DNA of 64,000 nucleotides from DASYKS01 sp031404815 (GCA_031404815.1 JANNIH010000019.1:86905-150904); one strand, 5' to 3'; shown: positions 1 to 9,092, numbered from the stretch's first letter. Notes: generated from the sequence alone by a model not told the origin. Numbers and translations: made by a program.

Positions 1-1
1 G

Positions 2-1159
2 GTGACCAAGGTCAACCAGTTGGGCTATTTCAAGCTCAACGAGGAAGATCCGGTCGAGATCGATTACGACAGCGCGAACAAGAAGGTGAACCTGGTGTTC
101 AAGGGGCGCGAATCCGAGCGCACCGAGCTGCAGTTCGGCGGCGGCTGGAGCGAGGTCGACAAGTTCTTCGGCCAATTCTCGGTCAACACCAAGAACTTCC
201 TCGGCCGTGGCGAGCAGGTAGGCCTGTCGATTCAGACCGGCGGTACGCGCGACGCGCTCGACGTTTCGTACTACGTGCCCTGGCTGCGCGACAAGCCGCA
301 GAGCTTGGGGCTCCGCCTGTACAGTCAGGATCTCGATTATGAGGTCTTCACCGACCAGCGGCTGCAGCGCAAATCGAAAGGTGCGGTGCTCACCTACGGC
401 CGTTCGTTCGGGCTGTTCCAGCAGGGGAGCGTCGCTTATAGCCGCGGCAAATACGACGACGAGCAGAGCTTCACGGACGTCAACGGCATGCCGCGGACGG
501 TGCGCTTGAAGATCGACAACTCGTCGCTCAAGCCGGTCTATCTGTACGATAGCCGCGACAACCCGTTCGAACCGGTGCGCGGCACCAAAATCAGCGCCAG
601 CGCCGAGTATGCCGGCGGCTTTTTGGGCGGCGACAACTTCTTCCTGCGCCCGGAAGTCGGATTGAGTTACTTCCGTCCGGTCACCCGCGGTCAGGTGCGG
701 ACCATCTTCGCCACCAACATCGAGGCGGGGCTGATCCACAACTTGGACGTTAAGTTCGCCCTACCGTTCAACGAGCTTTATCGGCTCGGTGGCGACAACA
801 GCATCCGGGGGCACTCGTTCGGTTCGATTTTGGCGCTCGGCAAGAACGGTGGCGCGCTGGTCTCCTCCGACGGCATCGTGCTGGGTGGCGATCGCTTCTT
901 CCAGGCGAACGTCGAATACCACTGGCTGCTCGGCGGTCCGTTCCGGGTCCTCGCGTTCGTCGACGCGGGAAACACCTGGAACACCGAGTTCGGCGCCGGG
1001 GTCGATCTGGGCAAGCTGCGCTACACGACCGGCCTCGAGTTGCGCGTTCTGCTGCCGGTGTTCGGTGCACCGCTTCGCTTCATCTACGCTTTCAACCTCA
1101 ACGAGAAACCGGACGACCGCTTCCAGCGGTTCCAGTTCAGCGTCGGGACCAGCTTCTAG
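2..1159 (+). CDS. bamA: BamA, outer membrane protein assembly factor (3' part; 5' end outside window)
   Basis: BamA is the Omp85-family barrel that folds and inserts beta-barrel proteins into the outer membrane. The 385 visible residues start inside the last POTRA domain (TKVNQLGYFKL) and run through the 16-strand barrel. The conserved loop-6 motif is present in the form SIRGHSFG (Arg269-Gly-His), where most homologues have VRGF/Y. The chain ends in an aromatic beta-signal, QFSVGTSF. Full BamA proteins are about 800 residues, so roughly half is missing at the window edge and the GTG at base 2 is not a real start. Next come skp, lpxD, fabZ and lpxA, the classic envelope order of many diderms. 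Confidence 0.95.
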   Translation: MTKVNQLGYFKLNEEDPVEIDYDSANKKVNLVFKGRESERTELQFGGGWSEVDKFFGQFSVNTKNFLGRGEQVGLSIQTGGTRDALDVSYYVPWLRDKPQSLGLRLYSQDLDYEVFTDQRLQRKSKGAVLTYGRSFGLFQQGSVAYSRGKYDDEQSFTDVNGMPRTVRLKIDNSSLKPVYLYDSRDNPFEPVRGTKISASAEYAGGFLGGDNFFLRPEVGLSYFRPVTRGQVRTIFATNIEAGLIHNLDVKFALPFNELYRLGGDNSIRGHSFGSILALGKNGGALVSSDGIVLGGDRFFQANVEYHWLLGGPFRVLAFVDAGNTWNTEFGAGVDLGKLRYTTGLELRVLLPVFGAPLRFIYAFNLNEKPDDRFQRFQFSVGTSF

Positions 1160-1199
1160 AATCACGATTCGGACAGAAAATCCAAGGAGATTCTCTCGT

Positions 1200-1754
1200 A
1201 TGTCGCATGCCACCCGCACCGCCCTCCGTCGTGCCGCTCTCGCGTCGGCATTCGTTCTCCTCGCCGCTCCGGCCCTCCGGGCGCAGGCCACGTCACCCAA
1301 ATTCGGGGTGATCGACGTGCAGGAGATCGTCACCGAATCTGAGACCGGCAAGAAGGTCTTCCAAGAACTCGAGACTTTCGGCAAGAACAAGCAGACCGAG
1401 CTCGATGGCAAGCGCAAGGAGATCGAAGATCTGCGCGGCAAGCTCGAAGCCGGCAAGAACACCCTTGCCGAGGCGAAGGTCAAAGAGATGGCCGAACAGA
1501 TCGAGCAGAAGGGGATCGCGCTCGATCGCGCGCTCGACGACGCGAAGCGCGAGTTCGGAAGGCGCCAGCAGGAGCTACTCGGGCAGATCGAGCAAAAGGT
1601 CCTGCCGATCATCACGCAGATCGGCAAGGAGGGCGCCTACACCTTCATCTTCCGCAAGTTCGACAGCGGGCTGATCTACGCGGAAGAGGCTGCCGACATC
1701 ACCAAGACGGTGATCCAGAAGCTCGACGCCGCGCAGGCTGCGGCCGGCAAGTAA
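1200..1754 (+). CDS. skp: OmpH/Skp family periplasmic chaperone
   Basis: Skp holds unfolded outer-membrane proteins in the periplasm and hands them to BamA. The 184-residue product has a Sec signal peptide (Arg-rich start, hydrophobic core, cleavage near LRAQA), then the Skp opening FGVIDVQEIV. A long charged coiled coil (about residues 50-130) forms the tentacles, and the C-terminal strand segment contains FIFRKFDSGLIYAEEAADIT. ATG at 1200 is chosen because an AAGGAGA site lies about 11 bases upstream. A longer in-frame reading would run through the end of bamA in the wrong frame and is rejected. The gene starts 40 bases after bamA and is probably co-transcribed with it. Confidence 0.93.
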   Translation: MSHATRTALRRAALASAFVLLAAPALRAQATSPKFGVIDVQEIVTESETGKKVFQELETFGKNKQTELDGKRKEIEDLRGKLEAGKNTLAEAKVKEMAEQIEQKGIALDRALDDAKREFGRRQQELLGQIEQKVLPIITQIGKEGAYTFIFRKFDSGLIYAEEAADITKTVIQKLDAAQAAAGK

Positions 1755-1758
1755 TCGG

Positions 1759-2835
1759 GTGGCGATCCGTCTCCGCGATCTCGCCGACCGGGTCGGAGGG
1801 CGCGTCGAAGGCGACGGGGAACTCGAAGTGACGGGAGTTCGGCCGCTCGCCGAGGCGGCGGCCGAGCACCTTTCCTTGTGGAACCATCCGCGCTACCGAG
1901 CCCAAGCGCAGCTCTGTCGCGCGGGGGCCCTGCTGACCACTCCGGCGCTCGCCCTTCAGTTGCCGGATCGGGCGGGCCGCAACCTGCTGTTGGTCGACGA
2001 TGTCTCGTATGCGCTCGGTCTGGTGCTCGCTGCACTCCATCCGGAGCCGGTCCGCCCGCCGGGGGTGGCGCCGAGCGCGATCATCGACCCGCTCGCCGAG
2101 GTCGATCCGTCGGCCTGGATCGGTCCTTATGTAGTGATCGATGCCGGGAGCCGGATCGGCGCCGGAGCCGCCGTGCACCCGTTCGTCGCGATCGGCCGCG
2201 ATTGCACCGTCGGGGAGGGAGCGGTCCTCCATCCGCATGCGGTGCTCTACGATCAAACGGAGATCGGGGCCGGAGCGGTCGTCCACGCGGGCGCGGTGAT
2301 CGGAAGCGACGGTTTCGGCTACGCCACCCACAAGGGTGTGCACCACAAGGTGCCACAGGTCGGGCGCGCCGTGATCGAGGCGGAGGTCGAGATCGGTGCC
2401 AACGCGACGATCGATCGAGCCACACTCGGCGAGACCCGGATCGGTCGTGGGACGAAGGTGGACAATTTGGTCCAGATCGGGCACAACGTGAAGGTAGGGG
2501 AGCATTCGATCCTCTGTGGACAAGCCGGGATCGCCGGTTCGACCGAGCTCGGGCGCTACGTGGTGCTCGCCGGCCAGGTGGGCGTTTCGGGCCATCTCGA
2601 AGTGGCCGACGGCACACAGGTCGCGGCGAAATCCGCGGTGCTTCGCTCGGTGGACGAGAAGGGACAGCAGATCGGAGGCATTCCGGCCGTGCCGATCGGG
2701 GAGTGGCGCCGCCAGACGGTCGCCGCCGCCCAACTGCCGCAAGCGAACCGGCGCCAGAACGAGCTGGCGCGGCGGATCGATCGGATCGAGGAACGGCTCG
2801 ACGCGCTCGGGCAACGAGAGAAGGGGGAGGAATGA
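1759..2835 (+). CDS. lpxD: UDP-3-O-acylglucosamine N-acyltransferase LpxD
   Basis: LpxD adds the second 3-hydroxyacyl chain (N-linked) in lipid A synthesis. The 358-residue protein has the N-terminal uridine-binding domain (1-100), then a left-handed parallel beta helix of hexapeptide repeats (about 105-320) and a C-terminal helical extension. The catalytic histidine motif is IGHNV, His242. The start is GTG, 5 bases after the skp stop. The TGA overlaps the ATG of fabZ (ATGA), so translation is coupled. This gives a lipid A operon with fabZ and lpxA. Confidence 0.95.
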   Translation: MAIRLRDLADRVGGRVEGDGELEVTGVRPLAEAAAEHLSLWNHPRYRAQAQLCRAGALLTTPALALQLPDRAGRNLLLVDDVSYALGLVLAALHPEPVRPPGVAPSAIIDPLAEVDPSAWIGPYVVIDAGSRIGAGAAVHPFVAIGRDCTVGEGAVLHPHAVLYDQTEIGAGAVVHAGAVIGSDGFGYATHKGVHHKVPQVGRAVIEAEVEIGANATIDRATLGETRIGRGTKVDNLVQIGHNVKVGEHSILCGQAGIAGSTELGRYVVLAGQVGVSGHLEVADGTQVAAKSAVLRSVDEKGQQIGGIPAVPIGEWRRQTVAAAQLPQANRRQNELARRIDRIEERLDALGQREKGEE

Positions 2836-3308
2836 GCAGCCAAGAGTCGCCCGCCTTGGATTCGGACGGGGCTCCGAAGTGGGACATCGACTGGATTCTC
2901 TCGATCTTGCCGCATCGCTACCCGATCCTCCTGGTCGATCGGGTGCTTGAACTCGAACCGAAGCAGCGGATCGTGGCGATCAAGAACGTGACCATCAACG
3001 AGCCGGTGTTCCTCGGCCACTTCCCGCAGAAGCCGGTGATGCCGGGGGTGTTCCTGATCGAGGGGCTGGCCCAGGTGGGCGGGCTTCTGCTGCTTAGCGA
3101 AATGCCCGATCGCGACCGCAAGCTCCTGTTTTTCGCCGGCATCGAAGAGGCGAAGTTTCGGCGCCCGGTCGTACCCGGCGACCAGATCCGCTACGAGGTT
3201 GAGGTTCTCCGCTTGCGCTCGACGTTCTGCCGGTTCTCCGGCAAGGTCTTGGTCGATGGCCAGATCGCCGCCGAAGCGATCCTCTCCTCGGCGATGGTGG
3301 ATCGCTGA
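2832..3308 (+). CDS. fabZ: 3-hydroxyacyl-[ACP] dehydratase FabZ
   Basis: FabZ dehydrates 3-hydroxyacyl-ACP in fatty acid elongation and competes with LpxA and LpxD for the same substrate, which explains its usual place between them. The 158-residue hot-dog-fold protein carries the active-site histidine in GHFPQKPVMPG (His63) and the acidic residue in LIEGLAQ (Glu77). An N-terminal extension of about 20 residues precedes the usual ILPHRYP start motif. The ATG overlaps the lpxD stop by four bases, and its own stop shares one base with the lpxA start, so the three genes are tightly coupled. Confidence 0.95.
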   Translation: MSSQESPALDSDGAPKWDIDWILSILPHRYPILLVDRVLELEPKQRIVAIKNVTINEPVFLGHFPQKPVMPGVFLIEGLAQVGGLLLLSEMPDRDRKLLFFAGIEEAKFRRPVVPGDQIRYEVEVLRLRSTFCRFSGKVLVDGQIAAEAILSSAMVDR

Positions 3309-4159
3309 TGGCGGCTGCGACGACCGAGAGCGCGAAGATTCATCCGCAGGCGATCGTCGATCCTTCCGCCCGACTGGCTCCGGGCGTGGTGGTCGGAGCG
3401 TTCGCGGTGATCGGTCCGGAGGTCGAGATCGGCGCGGGCACCGAGATCGGTGCGAGCGCTCAAGTTTACGGGCCGACCCGGATCGGCAGTGAGAACAAGA
3501 TCTACCCGCACGCCGCCGTCGGTTTCGACCCGCAGGATCTGTCGTTTAAAGGGGAGAGGGTAACGCTCGAAATGGGCGACCGGAATGTGGTGCGCGAGTT
3601 TTCGACCATCCATCGCGGCACCACCAAAGGGGGCGGTGTCACGCGCGTCGGGAGCGACAACCTGTTCATGGCCTACACCCACATCGCGCACGACTGCACG
3701 GTCGGAAATCGGACGATCTTCGCCAACAACGCGACGCTCGCCGGCCATGTCGAGGTCCACGACGACGCGACGATCAGCGCGTTTTCCGCGGTCCACCAAT
3801 TCTGCCGGGTCGGGCGTCATGCCTATATCGGCGGCTTCTCGGTGGTTGTGATGGACGCCCTGCCGTTCGCCAAGAGCGTCGGTCAGAAACCGGCATTTTA
3901 CGGCTTGAACGCGATCGGCCTTAGGCGCAAAGGCTTCGACCGCGAAGCGATCAAGAACCTCGATCGGGCGATGAAGATCTTGGTCGAATCGAAGCTCAAC
4001 ACCACCCAGGCGCTGGTCCGGCTGCGCGCCGAGCTGGCCGGCGATCCGAATGTGGACTACCTGATCGCCTATGTCGAGACCGCAAAGCGCGGCTACTACC
4101 GGAGCCTGCCCGGGCGCCGGTCGGGCCGCGGTGGGGGCACCTCCGATGCCGCAGAATAG
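3308..4159 (+). CDS. lpxA: UDP-N-acetylglucosamine acyltransferase LpxA
   Basis: LpxA catalyses the first step of lipid A synthesis, O-acylation of UDP-GlcNAc (or its 3-amino analogue) from 3-hydroxyacyl-ACP. The 283-residue protein is a hexapeptide-repeat beta helix (about 10-190) with a C-terminal helical domain. The catalytic base is His128 in THIAHDCTVGN, equivalent to E. coli His125. VHQFC is conserved. The glycine of YIGGFS matches the E. coli chain-length ruler position Gly173, suggesting long 3-hydroxyacyl chains. The ATG overlaps the fabZ stop by one base, and the 3' end overlaps the next gene by 14 bases. Confidence 0.95.
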   Translation: MAAATTESAKIHPQAIVDPSARLAPGVVVGAFAVIGPEVEIGAGTEIGASAQVYGPTRIGSENKIYPHAAVGFDPQDLSFKGERVTLEMGDRNVVREFSTIHRGTTKGGGVTRVGSDNLFMAYTHIAHDCTVGNRTIFANNATLAGHVEVHDDATISAFSAVHQFCRVGRHAYIGGFSVVVMDALPFAKSVGQKPAFYGLNAIGLRRKGFDREAIKNLDRAMKILVESKLNTTQALVRLRAELAGDPNVDYLIAYVETAKRGYYRSLPGRRSGRGGGTSDAAE

Positions 4160-5123
4160 TCCGTCGCCACCGTCGGACCGAGCGCCACTCAAGGTCGGCG
4201 TGGTCGGCACCGGTGCGCTCGGCCGTCACCATGTGCGGATTCTCGCCGCGCTGCCGGGGGTCGAGCTGGTGGGGATCTTCGACAGCCGACCGGAGGTCGC
4301 CGCGGCACTCGCTGCCGAGCACGGCACGGTGGTGCTGCCGTCGATCGAAGCGCTCGCCGATCGGGCCGAGGCGGCGGTGGTCGCGGTGCCGACCGTGGCG
4401 CACGCCGAGATCGGCTGCTTCCTCGCTCGCCGTGGCCTGCATTTGATGATCGAGAAACCGATCGCGGCCTCGCTCGCCGAAGCGGACGAGCTGATCGCCG
4501 CCGCCGAAGCCGCCGGGCGCGTTTTAAACGTCGGGCATGTCGAATTCCACAACCCGGCGGTCCAGGCGCTCTCTAACCTCGGATTGCCCCCGCGCTTCGT
4601 CGAGATCGAGCGGCTCGGGGTTTTTTCGCCGCGCTCTTTGGATGTCGATGTCGTGCTCGACCTGATGATCCACGACCTGCAAATCCTCCACGCGCTCGAC
4701 CCTGCCCCGGTCAAAGAAGTGCGGGCGACAGGGATCGCCGTGCTGTCGCCGAAGATCGACATCGCGAACGCGCGGATCGAGCTGTCCTCCGGCTGTGTCG
4801 CCAACCTGACCGCCTCGCGCGTCTCGGCGGAGCGGGCACGAAAGCTGCGCGCCTTCCTGCCCAGCCGCTACTACTCGCTCGACTACCAGGCGCAGGAGAT
4901 CAAGGGCTACCGACTGATCGACGAAGGGGGCGAGCGGCGCATTCAGAAAGACGACTTGGCCGTGGATAAGGCCGAGCCGTTGAAACGCGAACTCGAAGCG
5001 TTCGTCGCCGCGTGCACCGGCTTCGGTGCGGCAACCGCCGGTCGCCCGGTGTCCGGCCGCGAAGGTCGCCGGGCGCTCGAATCCGCGCTCGCGGTGGTTC
5101 GAGCGATCGCCGCGGTCGGTTGA
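4146..5123 (+). CDS. Gfo/Idh/MocA family NAD(P)-dependent oxidoreductase, lipid A operon member
   Basis: This is a 325-residue dehydrogenase with an N-terminal Rossmann fold (KVGVVGTGALGRHHV, residues 16-30), the EKP motif near residue 104 (family lysine-proline), and a C-terminal alpha/beta substrate domain. ATG at 4146 is preferred because it lies immediately before the conserved core and overlaps lpxA by only 14 bases. Its position directly after lpxA recalls GnnA, the Gfo/Idh/MocA enzyme that oxidises UDP-GlcNAc at C3 before transamination by GnnB to give amide-linked lipid A. No GnnB-type aminotransferase is next to it here, so that role is an inference and the substrate is unknown. Confidence 0.8.
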   Translation: MPQNSPSPPSDRAPLKVGVVGTGALGRHHVRILAALPGVELVGIFDSRPEVAAALAAEHGTVVLPSIEALADRAEAAVVAVPTVAHAEIGCFLARRGLHLMIEKPIAASLAEADELIAAAEAAGRVLNVGHVEFHNPAVQALSNLGLPPRFVEIERLGVFSPRSLDVDVVLDLMIHDLQILHALDPAPVKEVRATGIAVLSPKIDIANARIELSSGCVANLTASRVSAERARKLRAFLPSRYYSLDYQAQEIKGYRLIDEGGERRIQKDDLAVDKAEPLKRELEAFVAACTGFGAATAGRPVSGREGRRALESALAVVRAIAAVG

Positions 5124-5264
5124 AGTGACCGGCGGGTTCCGCCCCGCCGTAACTTTGCCCCGTTCCCCACGTACAATTCGAGAGCGTCGCCGGGAACGGC
5201 CGGGTGACGCGTGTCTATTTTTCCATGATCCTGCGGCCGGGCGGCTGCGGGTTGAGGTGATGCG

Positions 5265-6500
5265 GTGAAAAAGAAGCTGCTCTGGTTGTTCTTGGTTGTG
5301 CTGGTGGTGGCTGGGGTGGCAGGCATCGCGATCAAGAATCGGGGGCCAGAAGCCACCGAGGTCCAGATCGCCAAGGTCGGCCGTGAGGATCTCCAGGCCA
5401 AGGTGAGCGCCAACGGCAAAATCCAGGCGCAGAAGAAAGTCGATATCTCGGCGACCATCGCGGGCCAGATCACCAATATCGCGGTCGAAGAGGGGGATGC
5501 GGTACAGAAAGGGCAGTTGCTGCTCCAGATCGATCCGGTCTCGACGCGCGCCCAGGTCCGCGGTAGCGAAGCCTCGATCGACGCCCTTCGACGCGAGGTG
5601 GATTCGGCGCGCGCGAGCCTCGAGCAGTTCCGGGCCGATTTCCGCCGGGCGGAAGGGAACTTTGCCGCCGGGATCGTTCCCGCAGCGGATTTGGAGCGCA
5701 CGCGCACCGCGGTCGCGACCGCCGAGGCCGCGGTCAAAGTGGCCGAGCGTCGGGTCGTCCAGGCGAGCGCCGGTCTCGAAGGGACGCGCGACCAGTTGGC
5801 CAAGACGACCATCCGTTCGCCGATGGACGGCGTGGTCACCGCCCGGCGGGTGGAAGAGGGGGAGGTCGCGGTGATCGGGATCCAGAACAGTCCGGGCACG
5901 GTACTGCTCCAGATCTCCGATATGTCGGTGGTCGAGGCCGAGATCGAAGTCGACGAGACGTCGATCCCCAACGTCGTGCTCGGCCAAGAGGTGCGGGTCC
6001 GGCTCGACGCCTATCCGAACAAGACCTTTCGTGGCACGGTGACCGAGGTGGCGTCGAGCCCGATCCTCTCGGGGGTCAACCAGGCGATCAAGTTCGAGGT
6101 GAAAGTGCGCCTCGACGCGCCTCCTGCAGGGATCAAGCCGGGCCTTTCGGCGCGCGCCGACATCCTCACCGGTTTTCGTAGCGATGCCCTGGTGGTGCCG
6201 CTCCAGGCGCTGGTGGTTCGAGAGATCGAACGCCAACCGGGCCAGAAGGTCGATCCCAACGCGCCCCGCGACCAGGAGGGAGTCTACCTGATGGAGAACG
6301 GCAAGGCGCGCTTCCAACCGATCGAGACCGGCATGCTCGGCGAGCTGTCGATCGAAGTGCTCTCGGGCCTCAAAGGGGGCGAGACGCTGGTTACCGGGCC
6401 GTTCAAAGCGCTGCGCGAGCTCGAACCGGGGGGAGTGGTGAAGGTTGAGGACCCCAAAAAGAAGAAGAACGCCAGCGCCGAGCCCGAGAAGAACGGCTAG
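5265..6500 (+). CDS. HlyD/MacA-type periplasmic adaptor (membrane fusion protein)
   Basis: This 411-residue adaptor would bridge an inner-membrane transporter to an outer-membrane channel. It has an N-terminal membrane anchor (LLWLFLVVLVVAGVAG), a barrel/lipoyl segment (IAGQITNIAVEEGDAVQKGQ), a coiled-coil hairpin (about 95-185), the returning lipoyl half (TIRSPMDGVV), a beta-barrel and a C-terminal membrane-proximal domain. The start is GTG at 5265; there is only a weak ribosome site (GAGGTGA). The two permease genes follow at 7 and 20 bases, so the three probably form one operon. The C-terminal tail is rich in Lys and Glu. Confidence 0.9.
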   Translation: MKKKLLWLFLVVLVVAGVAGIAIKNRGPEATEVQIAKVGREDLQAKVSANGKIQAQKKVDISATIAGQITNIAVEEGDAVQKGQLLLQIDPVSTRAQVRGSEASIDALRREVDSARASLEQFRADFRRAEGNFAAGIVPAADLERTRTAVATAEAAVKVAERRVVQASAGLEGTRDQLAKTTIRSPMDGVVTARRVEEGEVAVIGIQNSPGTVLLQISDMSVVEAEIEVDETSIPNVVLGQEVRVRLDAYPNKTFRGTVTEVASSPILSGVNQAIKFEVKVRLDAPPAGIKPGLSARADILTGFRSDALVVPLQALVVREIERQPGQKVDPNAPRDQEGVYLMENGKARFQPIETGMLGELSIEVLSGLKGGETLVTGPFKALRELEPGGVVKVEDPKKKKNASAEPEKNG

Positions 6501-6507
6501 GGCTCGG

Positions 6508-7728
6508 ATGAACCTCTTCGAGCTGCTCGCCGAAGCGTTCGCCGCGATGCGCCGCAACAAATTGCGGAGCTTCTTGACGCTGCTCGGCATCGTGATTGGA
6601 GTGGCGACCCTGGTGGGGGTCGTCTCGGTCATCTCGGGGCTCAACACCTATGTCCGCGACAAGCTGTTTGCCCTGGCGCCCGATGTCTATGTGGTGAGCA
6701 AGTTCGGCATCATCCGCGGCCACGACGAGTTTATCGAGGCGATCAAGCGGCCGGATCTCACGGAGGACGACTTCGATCGATTGAAAAGCGTGCTCAAGCG
6801 GGCCGAACGGATCGGCGCGTCGTTGGGGACCCGCGCGCCGGTCACCTTCGGGGCCCAACGCCTGGGCAACGCCCGAATTGGCGGAACGAGTGCCACCTAT
6901 TCCGAGCTGGTCAACCTCGACATCGAGACCGGTCGTTTCTTTCTGGACAGCGAGGCGCGCACCGCGCAGCCGGTCGCGGTGATCGGCTGGGACATCAAAG
7001 ACGAGCTGTTCCCGCATCTCGATCCGATCGGTCGGACCCTCGCGATCGGCGGTCTACCTTTCCGGGTCATCGGCCTGATCGCCCAGCAGGGCAAGACCCT
7101 GGGTCAGAGCCGGGACAACTACGTGTACATCCCGATCGATGCCTACCGGCAGATGTTCGGTTCGCGCGACTCGCTCGACATCTTCGTCAAGGCGACCGGT
7201 GGGGTGGAGGGCGTGGATGCCTCGGCCGATGAAACACGCTCGGTGCTCCGGGCTCTCCGCCACACCGACTTCCGCGCCGCGGATCCCTTTGGCATCGTCA
7301 CCGCCGAAGCGCTTCAAGACATCTGGAAGCAGGTCTCCGCGGCGGCATTCCTGTTGATGGTCCTGATCGCCTCGGTCTCGCTCGGGGTGGGCGGCATCGT
7401 GATCACCAACATCATGCTGGTCGCCGTCGCCGAGCGGACTCAAGAGATCGGTTTGCGTCGCGCGCTCGGTGCCCGCCAGGCGGATGTTCGCCGGCAGTTC
7501 CTGCTCGAAGCGGCGCTGCTTTCCCTGGTCGGCGGTGTGGTCGGAGTTGCCGGTGGCGGATTGATCGCCCTCGGCGTCGATCGGATCGCGAACTTCCCGG
7601 CGCAACTGACGCCTTCGATCGTCGCCGCGGGCCTGGCTCTGTCGGTGGTGGTGGGCGTCACGGCGGGCTATTGGCCGGCCGTCGCCGCCTCCCGCCTAGA
7701 AGTGGTCGACGCATTGCGCTCGGAGTGA
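6508..7728 (+). CDS. ABC transporter permease, FtsX/MacB family (first of two)
   Basis: This 406-residue membrane protein has one N-terminal helix (SFLTLLGIVIGVATLVGVVS), a large periplasmic MacB-type domain (about 50-270) and three C-terminal helices in an FtsX domain. The family signature TQEIGLRRALGARQADVRRQF lies between the second and third helices, and the protein ends VDALRSE. ATG at 6508 is chosen over an upstream in-frame start that would overlap the adaptor gene by more than 50 bases. Unlike true MacB it has no fused ATPase domain and needs an ATPase encoded elsewhere. It is paralogous to the next gene, so the pair may form a heterodimer. Confidence 0.9.
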   Translation: MNLFELLAEAFAAMRRNKLRSFLTLLGIVIGVATLVGVVSVISGLNTYVRDKLFALAPDVYVVSKFGIIRGHDEFIEAIKRPDLTEDDFDRLKSVLKRAERIGASLGTRAPVTFGAQRLGNARIGGTSATYSELVNLDIETGRFFLDSEARTAQPVAVIGWDIKDELFPHLDPIGRTLAIGGLPFRVIGLIAQQGKTLGQSRDNYVYIPIDAYRQMFGSRDSLDIFVKATGGVEGVDASADETRSVLRALRHTDFRAADPFGIVTAEALQDIWKQVSAAAFLLMVLIASVSLGVGGIVITNIMLVAVAERTQEIGLRRALGARQADVRRQFLLEAALLSLVGGVVGVAGGGLIALGVDRIANFPAQLTPSIVAAGLALSVVVGVTAGYWPAVAASRLEVVDALRSE

Positions 7729-7748
7729 GCCCAAGGGACACCCCAACC

Positions 7749-9038
7749 ATGTCGAGTTCTTCACCCACCCAGCCTGTGTCCCGGCGTTTTCGCCTGTCCT
7801 GGACCGAGAACGTCCGCTTCGCGCTGGTCGCCATGAGGGCGCAGAAGCTGCGCACTTTCCTCACCCTGTTGGGGGTCGTGGCGGGGGTTGCCACGGTGAT
7901 CATGATGGTCTCGTTCGTGGTCGGCTTCGATCGCTCGATCACCGCGGCGTTCTCGAGCTTCGGGACCAATCTGGTTCAGTTTCAGAAATGGGAGCCGCGC
8001 TTCGGCGATGACGACGAGATGCCGGAGGCAGAACGCCGTCGGAAGAACCTCGAAATCGACGACGCGAGGGCGCTCAAGCGGCTCGCCACGCTCGCGGCCG
8101 CGGTATCGCCCGAGCGCTACTACTTTCGGCCGATCACGGTTTCGTCCGCGCGCAAGCGGGCGAACAATCCGGCGGCGGTCGGCGTCACCCCCGATTACCT
8201 GGCGGCCAACTCGTCTTCGATCGCCGATGGCCGCTTCTTCACCGATGCCGACGTGCGCCACGCCTCGCGCCTCGCGGTCGTGGCGCCCGATGTCGTCGAG
8301 GCTCTCTTTCCGCAACAGGACCCGATCGGGCGCACGATCACGGTGGAAACCTGGAGCTTTCAAGTGATCGGCGTGCTGGAGAAAAAGGGTTCGTTTCTAG
8401 GCGGCAGCGCCAACAACTTGATCCTGATTCCGATCACCACGTTCGACGAGCAGTTTCCGGACATCCGCAACGGCCAGGGCGACACGCTGCACATCGCGAC
8501 CGTGCCGCGCCGGACGGAGGACGTCGAGGGCTTGATCGAGCAAGGGACCGCAATCCTGCGCGCCCGGCGCCAGCTACGCCCCAACCAGCCGAACGACTTC
8601 GCGGTCTTTACCAGCGTCGGTCAGCTCAAGAACTTCCGGCAGATCACCGGCGGCATCGCGGCGGTGATGATCCTGATCGCGGCGATCGCCTTGGTGGTGG
8701 GCGGGGTCGGTGTGATGAACATCATGCTGGTGAACGTAACCCAGCGGACGCGCGAGATCGGTCTGCGCAAAGCGCTCGGCGGCACCCGCCGCGACATCGC
8801 GATCCAGTTCCTCTCCGAGGCGATCACGCTCACCGGCATCGGCGGCGCGATCGGTATCGCGATTGGGCTCGGCGTGGCGCTGCTCGCCCGCGTCGTCTTC
8901 GATTTCCAGGCCGCGGCGCCGCTCTGGTCGGTGCTCCTCGGCTTCGGAGTCTCGACCACCGTCGGCCTCGTCGCCGGCCTCTGGCCCGCGCTCAAAGCGG
9001 CGCGGCAGGACCCGATCGAGGCGTTGCGGTACGAGTAG
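7749..9038 (+). CDS. ABC transporter permease, FtsX/MacB family (second of two)
   Basis: This 429-residue paralogue of the preceding permease has an N-terminal helix (FLTLLGVVAGVATVIMMVS), a periplasmic MacB-type domain and three C-terminal helices. The FtsX signature TREIGLRKALGGTRRDI and the MacB-like ending PIEALRYE are present. It starts 20 bases after the first permease. With the adaptor, this forms a MacAB-like or Lol-like exporter in which both permease halves are free-standing. No nucleotide-binding subunit is encoded next to them. A hairpin after the stop (9060-9081) probably ends the operon. Confidence 0.9.
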   Translation: MSSSSPTQPVSRRFRLSWTENVRFALVAMRAQKLRTFLTLLGVVAGVATVIMMVSFVVGFDRSITAAFSSFGTNLVQFQKWEPRFGDDDEMPEAERRRKNLEIDDARALKRLATLAAAVSPERYYFRPITVSSARKRANNPAAVGVTPDYLAANSSSIADGRFFTDADVRHASRLAVVAPDVVEALFPQQDPIGRTITVETWSFQVIGVLEKKGSFLGGSANNLILIPITTFDEQFPDIRNGQGDTLHIATVPRRTEDVEGLIEQGTAILRARRQLRPNQPNDFAVFTSVGQLKNFRQITGGIAAVMILIAAIALVVGGVGVMNIMLVNVTQRTREIGLRKALGGTRRDIAIQFLSEAITLTGIGGAIGIAIGLGVALLARVVFDFQAAAPLWSVLLGFGVSTTVGLVAGLWPALKAARQDPIEALRYE

Positions 9039-9059
9039 GGCGGCGGGGCGAAGCAATAG

Positions 9060-9081
9060 GGGGCGCAGCAAGCAGCGCCCC
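9060..9081 (+). terminator. Hairpin after the exporter operon
   Basis: Seven-base perfect arms GGGGCGC and GCGCCCC enclose an eight-base loop, 22 bases after the stop of the second permease. There is no T run, so it may act as a Rho-dependent end or an mRNA-stabilising hairpin rather than a strong intrinsic terminator. Confidence 0.45.
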
Positions 9082-9092
9082 GGATCGCGGTA

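Noticed and set aside
4524..6647. 707-codon minus-strand open frame
   Set aside because: It lies opposite the Gfo/Idh, adaptor and permease genes, which have recognised domains. Long opposite frames are common at this GC content and this one has no motif.
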